Of a stretch of 18,916 bases of DNA, positions 8,398 through 16,392 are shown in pieces. The position numbers and the translations under genes were made by a program. How positions within the stretch are numbered: position 1 is the stretch's first letter; every line of letters begins with the position of its first letter. The notes beneath the pieces are model-generated. The model saw only the letters and a program-made list of their open reading frames with translations, did not search any database and was not told the origin of the DNA. Source of the stretch: REEP01 sp964517265 (GTDB lineage Bacteria > Pseudomonadota > Alphaproteobacteria > Rhodospirillales > Defluviicoccaceae); NCBI GenBank assembly GCA_964517265.1, contig CAZFBS010000050.1, positions 1-18,916 on the forward strand, written 5' to 3'.

Positions 8398-9618
8398 ATG
8401 CCAACGTTCCGCTACAAGGCGGTAATTGAGCCAGGAGAAATCGTTGAGGGATTTCTTGACGGGGCCGATCAGCAGTCGGTGATCGAGCAGCTTCGTCTCA
8501 AAGGCTATTTTCCGATCCGCGTCGATGCTGTTGAACGCGCATCACTCTCGAGCTGGGTTTTTCGCGAGCTGTCGCCAAAGCGTCGAATCCGGCGGCAGGA
8601 AACCGCCGACATTCTGCGCGAGCTGGCCACCTTGTTGCAGGCCGGCCTGACCTTGGATCAGGCGCTCGACACCGCGATCCGGTTTTCCCAGCGTCCCGCG
8701 GTGGGCGCGTTGCTGAAGGGGGTGGTCGTCAGAGTACGGGCCGGCAACGCCCTCTCGCAAGCATTCGCCGCGGAAGAACCGGCATTCGACCGCTTCTGCC
8801 TTGGCATGATGCGCGCCGGCGAGGCCGGAGGTTCGCTGGACGTGGTTCTCGCCAAGGCCGCGGAGTACCTGGAGCGATCGCTCAAATCGCGGCAGAATCT
8901 CCATTCCGCGTTGATCTACCCGGCGGTGCTGCTGGTCACGTCGTTGATCGCCGTTGCCGTCGTCGTCACGGTGGTCGTTCCCAGCTTCAGGGATGTGTTC
9001 GATCAAGCCGGCTACGAATTGCCGATGGTCACCGAGATCGTTCTTGCCACTGGCAACACCGCGCAGCGCTTCTGGTGGGTTCCTCTCGTTCTGGTGGCGC
9101 TCGCCCTACTTGCCGTCAAACAGATTCGCAGCAATCCCGTCGGCCGGCGAGAGTGGGATCGGCGGCTTCTGAGCATTCCGCTGGTTGGCTCGCTGATGGC
9201 CAAGGTCGAAAGTGCCCGCATGAGCTATACGCTCGGCATGCTGCTATCGAACGGCGTTCCGCTGCTCTCGTCCCTGGCCATCGTCAAGGAGACGCTGAGC
9301 AATGCCGCCATGGTTCATGCCTTTGACCATCTCCAGGAACGCGTCAAGGAAGGGAAAAGCTTGGCGGCGCCGCTTGCCGATACTGGGCTGTTCCCGAGTC
9401 TCGCCACCCATCTTCTCCGGATCGGCGAAGAAAACGGCCGGCTCGAGGACATGCTGTTCCGGATTGCCGATACCTACGAACAGGATTTTCAGCGCACGGT
9501 TCAACGATTTCTGTCATTGCTGGTTCCTGCTCTGACCTTGTTCATGGCCATTATCATCGCCGGCATCATCATGGCGATCCTTGTGCCGATGTTGAGCATC
9601 CAGGAACTGGCCCTTTAG
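8398..9618 (+). CDS. gspF: T2SS inner-membrane platform protein GspF
   Basis: Polytopic inner-membrane protein that couples GspE ATP hydrolysis to pseudopilin extraction. It has 406 residues, the family norm. It starts MPTFRYKA, as most GspF proteins do, and has two homologous T2SSF domains. The first (about 70-195) contains LLQAGLTLDQAL and RAGEAGGSLD. The second (about 270-398) contains LLSNGVPLLSSL and RIGEENGRLEDML. Membrane segments lie near 173-195, 225-241 and 373-398. ATG 8398 follows the gspE stop by two bases, so translational coupling is likely. Confidence 0.96.
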   Translation: MPTFRYKAVIEPGEIVEGFLDGADQQSVIEQLRLKGYFPIRVDAVERASLSSWVFRELSPKRRIRRQETADILRELATLLQAGLTLDQALDTAIRFSQRPAVGALLKGVVVRVRAGNALSQAFAAEEPAFDRFCLGMMRAGEAGGSLDVVLAKAAEYLERSLKSRQNLHSALIYPAVLLVTSLIAVAVVVTVVVPSFRDVFDQAGYELPMVTEIVLATGNTAQRFWWVPLVLVALALLAVKQIRSNPVGRREWDRRLLSIPLVGSLMAKVESARMSYTLGMLLSNGVPLLSSLAIVKETLSNAAMVHAFDHLQERVKEGKSLAAPLADTGLFPSLATHLLRIGEENGRLEDMLFRIADTYEQDFQRTVQRFLSLLVPALTLFMAIIIAGIIMAILVPMLSIQELAL

Positions 9619-9630
9619 AAACCCTTTGGA

Positions 9631-9640
9631 CGAAGGAGAG
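9631..9640 (+). promoter_or_regulatory. Ribosome binding site of gspG
   Basis: GAAGGAGAG within this stretch is a strong Shine-Dalgarno sequence about 11 bases before ATG 9652. It stands out in a cluster whose other genes mostly rely on weak sites or coupling, and fits the need for abundant major pseudopilin. Confidence 0.6.
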
Positions 9641-9651
9641 GTCTGCTCGAA

Positions 9652-10122
9652 ATGGTGAAGTGGATGCGCGCCGCCTACAAGCGGCGCACCGCGAGGGGAC
9701 AACGCCCGCCTGCCCGTGAAGCGGGATTCACGCTTCTCGAAGTCCTGGTCGTGCTGGTCATTCTCGGCCTTATTGCCGCTGTCTTCGCCGGTCCGCGCAT
9801 ATTCCAGTATCTCGGCACGGCGAAAACCGAGGCGGCGAAGATTCAAATCGAGCGAATCGGGGCGGCGCTCGATCTTTATCGTTTGGAGGTAGGCCGTTAT
9901 CCGTCGGACAGCGAGGGCCTCGAGGCGCTGGTCGTCGAGCCGCCGGGGGTGCCGACATGGAACGGGCCCTACTTGAACAGGAGAGAAGCGCTGCTCGATC
10001 CTTGGGGGCGGCCCTTTAACTATCGCTCGCCCGGGGAGCATGGCGAATACGATATTTACTCCCTGGGAGCCGATAACACCGAAGGGGGGGAGGGTGAAAA
10101 CCGCGATGTCACGAGCTGGTAG
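9652..10122 (+). CDS. gspG: Major pseudopilin GspG
   Basis: Main subunit of the T2SS pseudopilus. It has 156 residues. A 25-residue basic leader ends in REAG and is followed by FTLLEVLVVLVILGLIAAVF. The prepilin cleavage site is therefore G25/F26, with the conserved Glu at +5 (E30). The globular part has the GspG hallmarks: YRLEVGRYPSDSEGLEAL, WNGPYL, LDPWGRPFNYRSPG and YDIYSLGADN. The C-terminal Gly/Asp/Glu loop (EGGEGENRD) corresponds to the calcium-binding site of this family. The leader is longer than usual; ATG 9664 (residue 5) is another possible start. It follows gspF by 33 bp. Confidence 0.96.
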   Translation: MVKWMRAAYKRRTARGQRPPAREAGFTLLEVLVVLVILGLIAAVFAGPRIFQYLGTAKTEAAKIQIERIGAALDLYRLEVGRYPSDSEGLEALVVEPPGVPTWNGPYLNRREALLDPWGRPFNYRSPGEHGEYDIYSLGADNTEGGEGENRDVTSW

Positions 10123-10148
10123 ACAATTCAAGAGCCGATCATGGTGAA

Positions 10149-10604
10149 GTGCGGATCATGGCGTCCCGGGGTTTTACCCTTTTCGAGGTTCTTGTTGTTG
10201 TCGCATTGATGGCGATCATCGCAAGTCTCACCGCGCCCATGGTTGTGCGGGCGATAAGCGGGGCGGAAGCCCAGGTATCGGCCCGGCACGTCGCGGCGAT
10301 GTTGCGCAAGAGTCGCGCGCAAGCGATCGTCGAGAATCGTGACCTCATCGTGCACGTCGATGTCGACGATCGCAGCATTCGGCTCGGCGAGGAGCCGGCC
10401 GAGATCTTGCCTCGCAACGTCAATCTGCGCGTCTACTCCGCGCGCAGCGAACAGCAGGACGAGACAACGGCCGGGATCCGCTTTTTCCCCGATGGCAGTT
10501 CCACCGGCGGTGAGATCATCTTGCAGGATGCCAAGGCGACCTATCATGTTCAAATCGAATGGCTCAGCGGTCAAGTGGCGATTGTCGAGGGGCCGGCGAA
10601 CTGA
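10149..10604 (+). CDS. gspH: Minor pseudopilin GspH
   Basis: Minor pseudopilin thought to link the tip complex to the GspG shaft. It is 151 residues from GTG 10149; ATG 10158 is an equally plausible start that shortens the leader by three. The prepilin site is SRG/FTLFE, with Glu at +5 and the hydrophobic helix VLVVVALMAIIASLTAPMVV. The GspH-type globular domain (GspH/FimT) follows, with ARHVAAMLRKSRAQAI near the start and RFFPDGSSTGGEI near the end, the latter typical of the family. It lies 26 bp after gspG and overlaps the next gene. Confidence 0.9.
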   Translation: MRIMASRGFTLFEVLVVVALMAIIASLTAPMVVRAISGAEAQVSARHVAAMLRKSRAQAIVENRDLIVHVDVDDRSIRLGEEPAEILPRNVNLRVYSARSEQQDETTAGIRFFPDGSSTGGEIILQDAKATYHVQIEWLSGQVAIVEGPAN

Positions 10605-11028
10605 CGCTCCCGGTGGATTCACCCTGCTGGAAGTGGTGGTTGCCCTCGCCTGTGCGGCGCTCATTCTCGGCGCCATCCTGCGCATCTTTTCGCTCGGCAT
10701 GCGCACGGCCGACAGCGCCGAAAAGCGCGCCCATGGCGCCATGCTTGCGCAAAGCGTGCTTGCGGAGATTGCCGCGGGCACATCTCTGACGCCGGGCGAG
10801 GCGTCCGGCGTATTCCAGGATGGTTTTCGCTGGTCCTACCGGATCCGTTCCTACGAAGACGACGGCAGCGAGCCGGCGGGAGAAGAGGAGGCGCAGGCGC
10901 TCCGCCTCTACCGGGTTGATGTTGCCGTCAGTTGGGGTCGACAAGACGATCCGGCCGGCCAGGTCACCTTGACGACGGTGCGCCTGAGCGAGGCGGACGA
11001 CGGTTCAGCAGTGGAGCCAGTGCTTTGA
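10546..11028 (+). CDS. gspI: Minor pseudopilin GspI
   Basis: Tip-complex minor pseudopilin that binds GspJ and GspK. The prepilin site is PGG/FTLLE with Glu at +5, then a hydrophobic helix rich in Ala/Leu. AHGAMLAQSVLAEIA and the DGFRWSYRI region fit GspI. Two starts are possible. ATG 10546 has an AAGG nine bases upstream, gives a 24-residue basic leader and overlaps gspH by 59 bases. TTG 10582 gives a 12-residue leader and a 23-base overlap. I prefer ATG 10546 with low certainty. The stop TGA shares bases with the TTG start of gspJ. Confidence 0.85.
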   Translation: MFKSNGSAVKWRLSRGRRTDAPGGFTLLEVVVALACAALILGAILRIFSLGMRTADSAEKRAHGAMLAQSVLAEIAAGTSLTPGEASGVFQDGFRWSYRIRSYEDDGSEPAGEEEAQALRLYRVDVAVSWGRQDDPAGQVTLTTVRLSEADDGSAVEPVL

Positions 11029-11663
11029 GAATCCGGTGCCACCGCCGATCTTCGGGGTTTACTTTGCTGGAGGTGCTGGTCGCCATGACCCTTTTGGGCC
11101 TCATCGCTGCGCTCATTTCCGGAGGCTTGCGCTTCGGGACGCGGGTCTGGCACCGCGGGGAGGATCAGTTGCAAGCGCTCGCCGCAATTCAAAGCGCTCA
11201 TGGTTTGATGCGGCGTCAGCTCATCCAGGCCGTGCCCATCATCGCGCCCGACGACCCCGAAGGGTTCATCATGTTCGACGGGATGCCGACCTACATGCGG
11301 TTTGTCGCCACCGCGCCGGCGGATGTCATGGTTGGCGGCGATTACGATATCACTCTTGGCCTGTCCTATGATGAAAAGCGCGCGCAACATTTTGTCATGT
11401 CGTGGCGGCTTCTCGATGAATCTTGGGACGAACTTGCCGAACATAAGATAGAGCAGGTCCTGCTGGTGCGCGATGTCGCCGAGGTGTCGTTTGCCTTCTT
11501 TGGCGCCGAAGACGAAGGCGAGACGCCGGAATGGCACGAGATGTGGGTGGAGCGCACGACGCTGCCTCGCCTTATCCGGATCATGGTATACTTTCATGAT
11601 GAAGACCCGCGGCTGTGGCCGGCATTGGTGGTTGCGCCGGTGGTAAGGCTGCCGGCCGACTGA
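11025..11663 (+). CDS. gspJ: Minor pseudopilin GspJ
   Basis: Tip-complex minor pseudopilin. The only start close to the prepilin leader is TTG 11025, which overlaps the gspI stop (TTGA) and has GGAG eight bases upstream. The leader is MRIRCHRRSSG, followed by FTLLEVLVAMTLLGLIAALI (Glu at +5). The globular part contains GLMRRQLIQAVP and the MSWRLLD / VEVSFAFFG-like strands expected in GspJ, with LPRLIRI near the end. It has 212 residues, a normal size. The overlap indicates coupled translation with gspI. Confidence 0.88.
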   Translation: MRIRCHRRSSGFTLLEVLVAMTLLGLIAALISGGLRFGTRVWHRGEDQLQALAAIQSAHGLMRRQLIQAVPIIAPDDPEGFIMFDGMPTYMRFVATAPADVMVGGDYDITLGLSYDEKRAQHFVMSWRLLDESWDELAEHKIEQVLLVRDVAEVSFAFFGAEDEGETPEWHEMWVERTTLPRLIRIMVYFHDEDPRLWPALVVAPVVRLPAD

Positions 11664-11682
11664 ATTATTGGGATAGCGAACA

Positions 11683-12825
11683 ATGAGACAGCTCAGCCTG
11701 TCCATCAAGCCGGCAACTTCGGCTTTTCTTTTCTGGTGGCTCTCTGAGCTTGCCGCCGTGGTGCCGCCCGGTCTTCTTCACCGGTTTCGTTTCCGGCGCG
11801 AGCGCATTGTGATTGTGGTCTCCAGCTCGAACCTCATCATCCGCCGCTGGGGCGTCGATGGGATGAGTGAAATCGGGCAGGTTGCCTTGCGCGGCTTCGA
11901 TGAAGGCGAACAGCGGGCGCGCGTCCAGGACATGCTAGCCCAGGCCGGCGTTCGAGGCAAACCGGCAACGGTCCTGTTGTCTGCCGATCAGGCGTTGCGC
12001 AAGACGCTGAACCTGCCGGCGGCAGCGGAGGAAAACCTCGACGAGGTGCTTCGCTTCGAGATGGATCGGCAGACGCCGTTCCGAGCGGAGGATGTCTACT
12101 TCGACTGCCGGGTGCGCGCCCGCCACAGTGCGCTGAAGCGCATCGATGTGGATTTCGTGGTGGTGCCCCGTGCCGTCGTTGATCCGATCATCGACCATTG
12201 CAGCCGCCTCGGATTTGCGCCGAGCGTCATCGGCGTCGCCGCGGATGAGCGGGAAGATCCGAACACCTTCAATCTGCTGCCGAGAAGTCGGTCCGCCGCG
12301 AGTGGACGCTGGAGCCGGCGCCTTGCTTTTGTCCTCAGTCTGGCGGCGCTTGCGCTGCTCGCTGCCACGGTTTTTGTGCCCTTGGAGCAGCAGCGTTCCC
12401 TCGCCACCGATCTCGCTGCGGAAGCGGAGGCGGCACGGAGTGAGGCCGAGGCTACCCGCCAGCTTCGCGAGCAGATCGACCAGGCGATCGAACAGGGACG
12501 GCTGATCGTGCTGAAGAAAATGGAGCGTCCCTCGGTCGTCCATGTCCTCGACGAGATCACCCGTCTGCTCGGCGATGATACCTGGCTGATCCGTTTGCGC
12601 TTCTTCGGCGACGAAGTGCAGATTTTTGGCTATTCTGGCGCGGCGTCCATGCTGATCAGCACGATCGAAGAGTCCCCGCTGTTCCGGGACGCCGAGTTTC
12701 GCGCGCCGATCACGCGCGACCCTGGGGTCGAGGCCGAGCGCTTCCACGTCGGCTTTCACCTCGCCCCGCCGTCGCCGCACCTTGCCGGCGCGATCAACTT
12801 CGGAGAGCAGGGCCTCGAACGATGA
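11683..12825 (+). CDS. gspL: T2SS inner-membrane protein GspL (PilM/PilN-like)
   Basis: Recruits GspE to the membrane and partners with GspM. It has 380 residues. The N-terminal half (about 40-200) is the degenerate actin-like cytoplasmic domain, with IVIVVSSSNLIIRRW and LRFEMDRQTPFRAEDVYFD; the latter is typical of alphaproteobacterial GspL. A single membrane helix lies at about 213-232, and a Glu/Ala-rich coiled coil at 237-275. A periplasmic PilN-like ferredoxin fold with PSVVHVLDEITRLLGDDTWL runs to the end. ATG 11683 is 20 bp after gspJ with a weak purine stretch upstream. Its stop overlaps the gspM ATG. Confidence 0.88.
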   Translation: MRQLSLSIKPATSAFLFWWLSELAAVVPPGLLHRFRFRRERIVIVVSSSNLIIRRWGVDGMSEIGQVALRGFDEGEQRARVQDMLAQAGVRGKPATVLLSADQALRKTLNLPAAAEENLDEVLRFEMDRQTPFRAEDVYFDCRVRARHSALKRIDVDFVVVPRAVVDPIIDHCSRLGFAPSVIGVAADEREDPNTFNLLPRSRSAASGRWSRRLAFVLSLAALALLAATVFVPLEQQRSLATDLAAEAEAARSEAEATRQLREQIDQAIEQGRLIVLKKMERPSVVHVLDEITRLLGDDTWLIRLRFFGDEVQIFGYSGAASMLISTIEESPLFRDAEFRAPITRDPGVEAERFHVGFHLAPPSPHLAGAINFGEQGLER

Positions 12826-13394
12826 ACCGATTTTCTCCATTCACTCGCCGCTTTTTGGCGCTCGCTCTCCTGCTGGCGGTGGTTTACCTGCCCTATGCGC
12901 TGGTGGTGGCGCCGATCCTCGCGGCGTACGCCGGCACGCGGGCAGAAATCGACGAGTATCGCGACCTCATCCAACGATATCGCACGATTGCCGCCAATCG
13001 GGGTGATCTGGAAGAGGAACTGGCGACGGCTCAGCGCAATGTGTTCCCTTCGCAATACTACCTGCTCGGCGAGAATCCCGCCCTGGTCGCCGCCTCGCTG
13101 CAGAACCAGATCAAGACGTTCATCGAAAACACCGGCGGCAAGCTGCTGAGCACGCAGATCCTGCCGTCTCAAGTTGAGCAGGGATCCACGCGTGTCGCCG
13201 TCCGTGTGCGCATGACCGGAAGCATCGAGTCGGTGTACAAGGCCCTCTACGCCATCGAGTCGAACCGTCCGGCGCTGTTCATCGAGACGGTTGACCTCAA
13301 TGCCCGGCAGATACGCATAAGGGGCCAACAGGACACGGAGCAATCGGAATTGACGGCGGGGTACGATGTGTACGGAAATCTGCAGCCGAGGTGA
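12822..13394 (+). CDS. gspM: T2SS inner-membrane protein GspM
   Basis: Bitopic partner of GspL. It has 190 residues: a short cytoplasmic tail (MNRFSPFTRR), one membrane helix at about 11-33, a coiled-coil stretch (residues 40-72) and a small periplasmic fold with SLQNQIKTFIENTGGKLLS and KALYAIESNRPALFIE. This is the short GspM subtype common in Alphaproteobacteria. ATG 12822 overlaps the gspL stop as ATGA, so translation is probably coupled, consistent with the L-M heterodimer. Confidence 0.88.
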   Translation: MNRFSPFTRRFLALALLLAVVYLPYALVVAPILAAYAGTRAEIDEYRDLIQRYRTIAANRGDLEEELATAQRNVFPSQYYLLGENPALVAASLQNQIKTFIENTGGKLLSTQILPSQVEQGSTRVAVRVRMTGSIESVYKALYAIESNRPALFIETVDLNARQIRIRGQQDTEQSELTAGYDVYGNLQPR

Positions 13395-13403
13395 TTTCAG
13401 TCC

Positions 13404-14141
13404 ATGACAAGCACGGCTTTGCGTCTTTCCCTTGTTCTGCTGACCGGCGCCTGCGTCGCCTTCGCCGCCATCCTTGGGCTCCAGCTCGCAAGCGACAAGC
13501 CGAACCTCGATGGCGTCCTCTCAGCGCCGCCGAAAACCGTCCGCGACGAGGCGGTGATTGCTCCGGCCCGTTTCGCCATGCCGCCTTTGACCACCTTTGT
13601 CGAAATCGAGGAGCGGCCCCTGTTCTCCCGCTCGCGGCGGCCCCCCTTGACCTCGGAGGCCGTTGGCGAGAGCGCCGGCGCCCTGGTCCTCAACGGCGTC
13701 ATTGTCACCGGGACGGGCAAGATCGCCCTGCTCGCCGCGCCGGCGGCGGAGCGGATGACGGCTTTGCGCGAGGGCGACACCCTCGCCGGCTGGACGCTGG
13801 TCGCCATCCATCCGGAGAAAGTCGTGATTCACAACAACGGCAGGGAGCAGGAACTCCAGATTGCCGACACCCTGAAAAGGATTGATTCGCCAGTCCGCCA
13901 GCGGGCGCAGCAGCTGCGGGCCGAGCAGGTTCGCGCGGAACTGGCGCGCCAGCAAGCGCTGCGTGCGCAGCAGCAGCGGATTGCCGAGAGAAATATGGCC
14001 GAGCCGGCGGCGGGCGGGAGCCCCGCCAGCCCTGTTCCGTCTTCGCAAGCGGCGCCGGAACAGCAACAAAATCAGGATGAAGAGCTTGAAAATCCTGATC
14101 AAGGGGCTGAGCCGGACCCGCCCGCCGGCGCCCAGCCGTAG
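13404..14141 (+). CDS. T2SS GspC/GspN-like HR-domain protein
   Basis: Bitopic inner-membrane protein of 245 residues. It has one membrane helix at about 8-27, a Pro-rich linker with EERPLFSRSRRPP, and an HR-type beta domain at about 88-155 (ALVLNGVIVTGTGKIALL, LREGDTLAGWTLVAI, VVIHNNGREQELQI). HR domains of GspC contact the N0 domain of the secretin, so this protein probably joins the inner-membrane platform to GspD. Alphaproteobacterial homologues are variously labelled GspC or GspN. The C-terminus lacks a PDZ domain or coiled coil of classical GspC. Instead it has a Gln/Ala/Arg-rich helix (166-200) and an acidic, Pro-rich tail. It starts 9 bp after gspM, next to gspD. Confidence 0.82.
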   Translation: MTSTALRLSLVLLTGACVAFAAILGLQLASDKPNLDGVLSAPPKTVRDEAVIAPARFAMPPLTTFVEIEERPLFSRSRRPPLTSEAVGESAGALVLNGVIVTGTGKIALLAAPAAERMTALREGDTLAGWTLVAIHPEKVVIHNNGREQELQIADTLKRIDSPVRQRAQQLRAEQVRAELARQQALRAQQQRIAERNMAEPAAGGSPASPVPSSQAAPEQQQNQDEELENPDQGAEPDPPAGAQP

Positions 14142-14277
14142 GCCTTCGGGCAGCGGTTGCGCCGCGGCCGGCGGCCGCACTGCTGACGGATGCCGCTGCA
14201 ACCTTCAATGTGTAGGTGTTGGCGATCGCCAAACTCATGCGTATGCTCTTTTCCCCATTGACGGAGGGGAATAGCGC
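14142..14277 (+). promoter_or_regulatory. Spacer before gspD with GC hairpin and 14-bp palindrome
   Basis: This is the longest gap inside the T2SS cluster. It holds a GC hairpin at 14164-14178 (GCGGCC, loop GGC, GGCCGC), a perfect palindrome TTGGCGATCGCCAA at 14219-14232, and a strong ribosome binding site (GGAGGGG) about ten bases before the gspD ATG. The palindrome lies 45 bases before the start codon, where an operator could sit. No clear -35/-10 pair is visible, so a separate gspD promoter is only a possibility. Confidence 0.45.
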
Positions 14278-16392
14278 ATGAGGCGAGTGGTTGCCAAAAT
14301 TTTGATCGCGTGCATCCTGGCGGTGCTGATCGCCGCTTGCACGAGACCCACCGCGCGCGATGTCGGCGCCGGCGCACCCCCCGTCGGCGCCACGGCGCCG
14401 GCGGCAAGCCCGCCGGCCCTTTTGGGACCGATATCCCAACACCCTCTTGGCCAGCCGGCCTCGCGCGCCCGCATTACCGGCGGCATCTATCCGGGAACCG
14501 AGCGTCTTATCGGCGAGACCCCTCCGGCGCGGCGCGCCGCTCCCCCGATCGCGACGACGCCGGACGGCGACGTCACCCTGAACTTCGTCGACGCCGATTT
14601 GCGGGAGGTGATCCGCGCGATCCTCGGTGATACGCTCGGCGCGACCTATGTCGTCGATCCCGCCGTGCAAGGCTCGGTCACCATGCAGACGAGCCGGCCG
14701 ATGACCCCTGGCGCCCTTATCTCGACGCTGGAGCAGATCTTGAGCCTCAACGGCGCGGCGTTGGTGGCGGGCGACGGAATGTACCAGATCGTCCCCGCCG
14801 ACCGCGCCCTCGTCGGGGGGGCCGGAGCCCATGTCGTGCGGCCTTCGGCGCAGACCTCTCCCGGCGCCGCGACGAGCATCGTTCCGCTTCGCTATGTCGC
14901 CGCCAACGAGATGCAGAAGATGCTGGAGCCCCTGGCGCCGGCGGGAACCATTCTCAACGTCGATCCGGTGCGCAACGTCATCGTCCTTGGCGGCAATCAG
15001 GCGACGCGCGCCAATCTTCTCGACGTCATCGCCATGTTCGACGTCGACTGGCTGCAAGGCACCTCGTTCGCCCTTTTCCCGGCCCAGTCGGCCGATCTTG
15101 AGTCCATGGTGGCGGAACTCGATGCGATCTTCGGCGATCCGGAGCAGGGGGGCGGAGTGGTCCGCTTCGTGCCGATCCCCCGCCTTAACGCCATCCTCGG
15201 CATCTCCCCCAATCGCGAATACCTGCGCCGCGCCGGCACCTGGGTCACCCGCCTCGACGCCGGCGAGGAGGAGGTGCAGCGCATCTTCGTCTACTTCGTC
15301 GAGAACGCCCGCGCCGTCGAGCTGGCGGAAATCCTCACCGAGATATTTTCTCCCGGCGAAGCGCCAACCATATCCCGGCCGGAGCTGGCGCCGGGGCTGC
15401 AACCGATCGAGATCAGCGGCGCGCAAGCGGAAACCGAGGGTGAAGGGGGGCAGCCGGTGCGCCGGCGCAACCCGAACGGGGAGGACATCCGCACCGGCGC
15501 GCAAGGGCCCATCCGCATCATCGCCGACGCCAGCCGCAACGCCCTCGTCGTCCTCGCGACGCCGCGCGATTACCGGCTCGTGCAAAGCGCCTTCAGCCGG
15601 CTCGACATCATCCCGCTGCAGGTCCTCATCGAGGCGACCATCGCCGAGGTCGTCCTGAACCAGGACCTGCGCTACGGCCTTGAATGGTTCTTCCGCAGCG
15701 GCAGCAGCACCTTCACCCTGAGCAGCCTCGTCGAGGGGGCGGTGGCGCCGATCTTCCCCGGGTTTTCCTATGTCCTGGCCACCGAAGACGTCCGCGTCGT
15801 CCTCAATGCGCTGGAGCAGGTGACGGATGTTCGGGTGATCTCCTCGCCGAGCCTTGCCGTTCTCGACAATCAGACCGCCCGCCTTGTCGTCGGCGATCAG
15901 GTGCCGATCCTCACACGCACCTCGCAGAGCGTCGACACCCCGGACGCGCCGGTCGTCAGCTCGATCGAATACCTCGATACCGGCGTGCAGTTGAACGTGA
16001 CTCCGCGGGTCAACGCCGGCGGCCTCGTCACCCTGGAGATCGACCAAAACGTCAGTGACGTGACTCCGACAGTGACATCCGGCATCGACTCGCCGACCAT
16101 CCAGCAGCGGCAGATCCAGAGCACCGTCGCGGTGCAGGATGGCCAGACCGTCGCGCTCGGCGGCCTGATCCGCGACCGCCAGGGGCTGACGACACGCGGC
16201 CTTCCCTACCTTGCTCGCATCCCGGTCATCGGCTTCCTGTTCGGGCAGCGCGGGCGAGTCGACGACCGCACCGAGCTGATCATCTTCATCACCCCCCGGG
16301 TCATTCGCAATCCCGCCGAAGCGGGGCGGATCACCGAGGAACTGCGCTCACGCCTGCGCGACGTTGCGCCGCTCGATGTCCGGATCCGCTGA
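14278..16392 (+). CDS. gspD: T2SS secretin GspD, predicted lipoprotein
   Basis: Outer-membrane channel of the T2SS, forming a large multimer. It has 704 residues. The N-terminus has an RR-containing lipoprotein signal with lipobox LIAAC, making C21 the lipidated residue. A Pro/Ala-rich linker follows. N0 is at about 98-175 (LNFVDADLREVIRAILGD), N1 about 200-258 (VPLRYVAANEMQKMLEPL), N2 about 262-330 and N3 about 333-442, with a Glu/Gly/Arg insertion near 383-405. The secretin domain (445-680) has VLIEATIAEV, SSPSLAVLDNQTA, VGDQVPI, GVQLNVTPRV, ALGGLIRDRQ, PVIGFLFG and ELIIFITPRVI. There is no clear S-domain after it, and no pilotin gene is nearby; self-lipidation as in HxcQ would explain this. 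ATG 14278 has a strong GGAGGGG upstream. Confidence 0.95.
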   Translation: MRRVVAKILIACILAVLIAACTRPTARDVGAGAPPVGATAPAASPPALLGPISQHPLGQPASRARITGGIYPGTERLIGETPPARRAAPPIATTPDGDVTLNFVDADLREVIRAILGDTLGATYVVDPAVQGSVTMQTSRPMTPGALISTLEQILSLNGAALVAGDGMYQIVPADRALVGGAGAHVVRPSAQTSPGAATSIVPLRYVAANEMQKMLEPLAPAGTILNVDPVRNVIVLGGNQATRANLLDVIAMFDVDWLQGTSFALFPAQSADLESMVAELDAIFGDPEQGGGVVRFVPIPRLNAILGISPNREYLRRAGTWVTRLDAGEEEVQRIFVYFVENARAVELAEILTEIFSPGEAPTISRPELAPGLQPIEISGAQAETEGEGGQPVRRRNPNGEDIRTGAQGPIRIIADASRNALVVLATPRDYRLVQSAFSRLDIIPLQVLIEATIAEVVLNQDLRYGLEWFFRSGSSTFTLSSLVEGAVAPIFPGFSYVLATEDVRVVLNALEQVTDVRVISSPSLAVLDNQTARLVVGDQVPILTRTSQSVDTPDAPVVSSIEYLDTGVQLNVTPRVNAGGLVTLEIDQNVSDVTPTVTSGIDSPTIQQRQIQSTVAVQDGQTVALGGLIRDRQGLTTRGLPYLARIPVIGFLFGQRGRVDDRTELIIFITPRVIRNPAEAGRITEELRSRLRDVAPLDVRIR

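Noticed and set aside
13705..16047. 780-codon open frame on the minus strand across gspD and the HR-protein gene
   Set aside because: It lies antisense to the well-supported gspD and has Arg/Asp/Gly/His-rich low-complexity composition. Its length follows from GC-rich codon bias of the sense gene.
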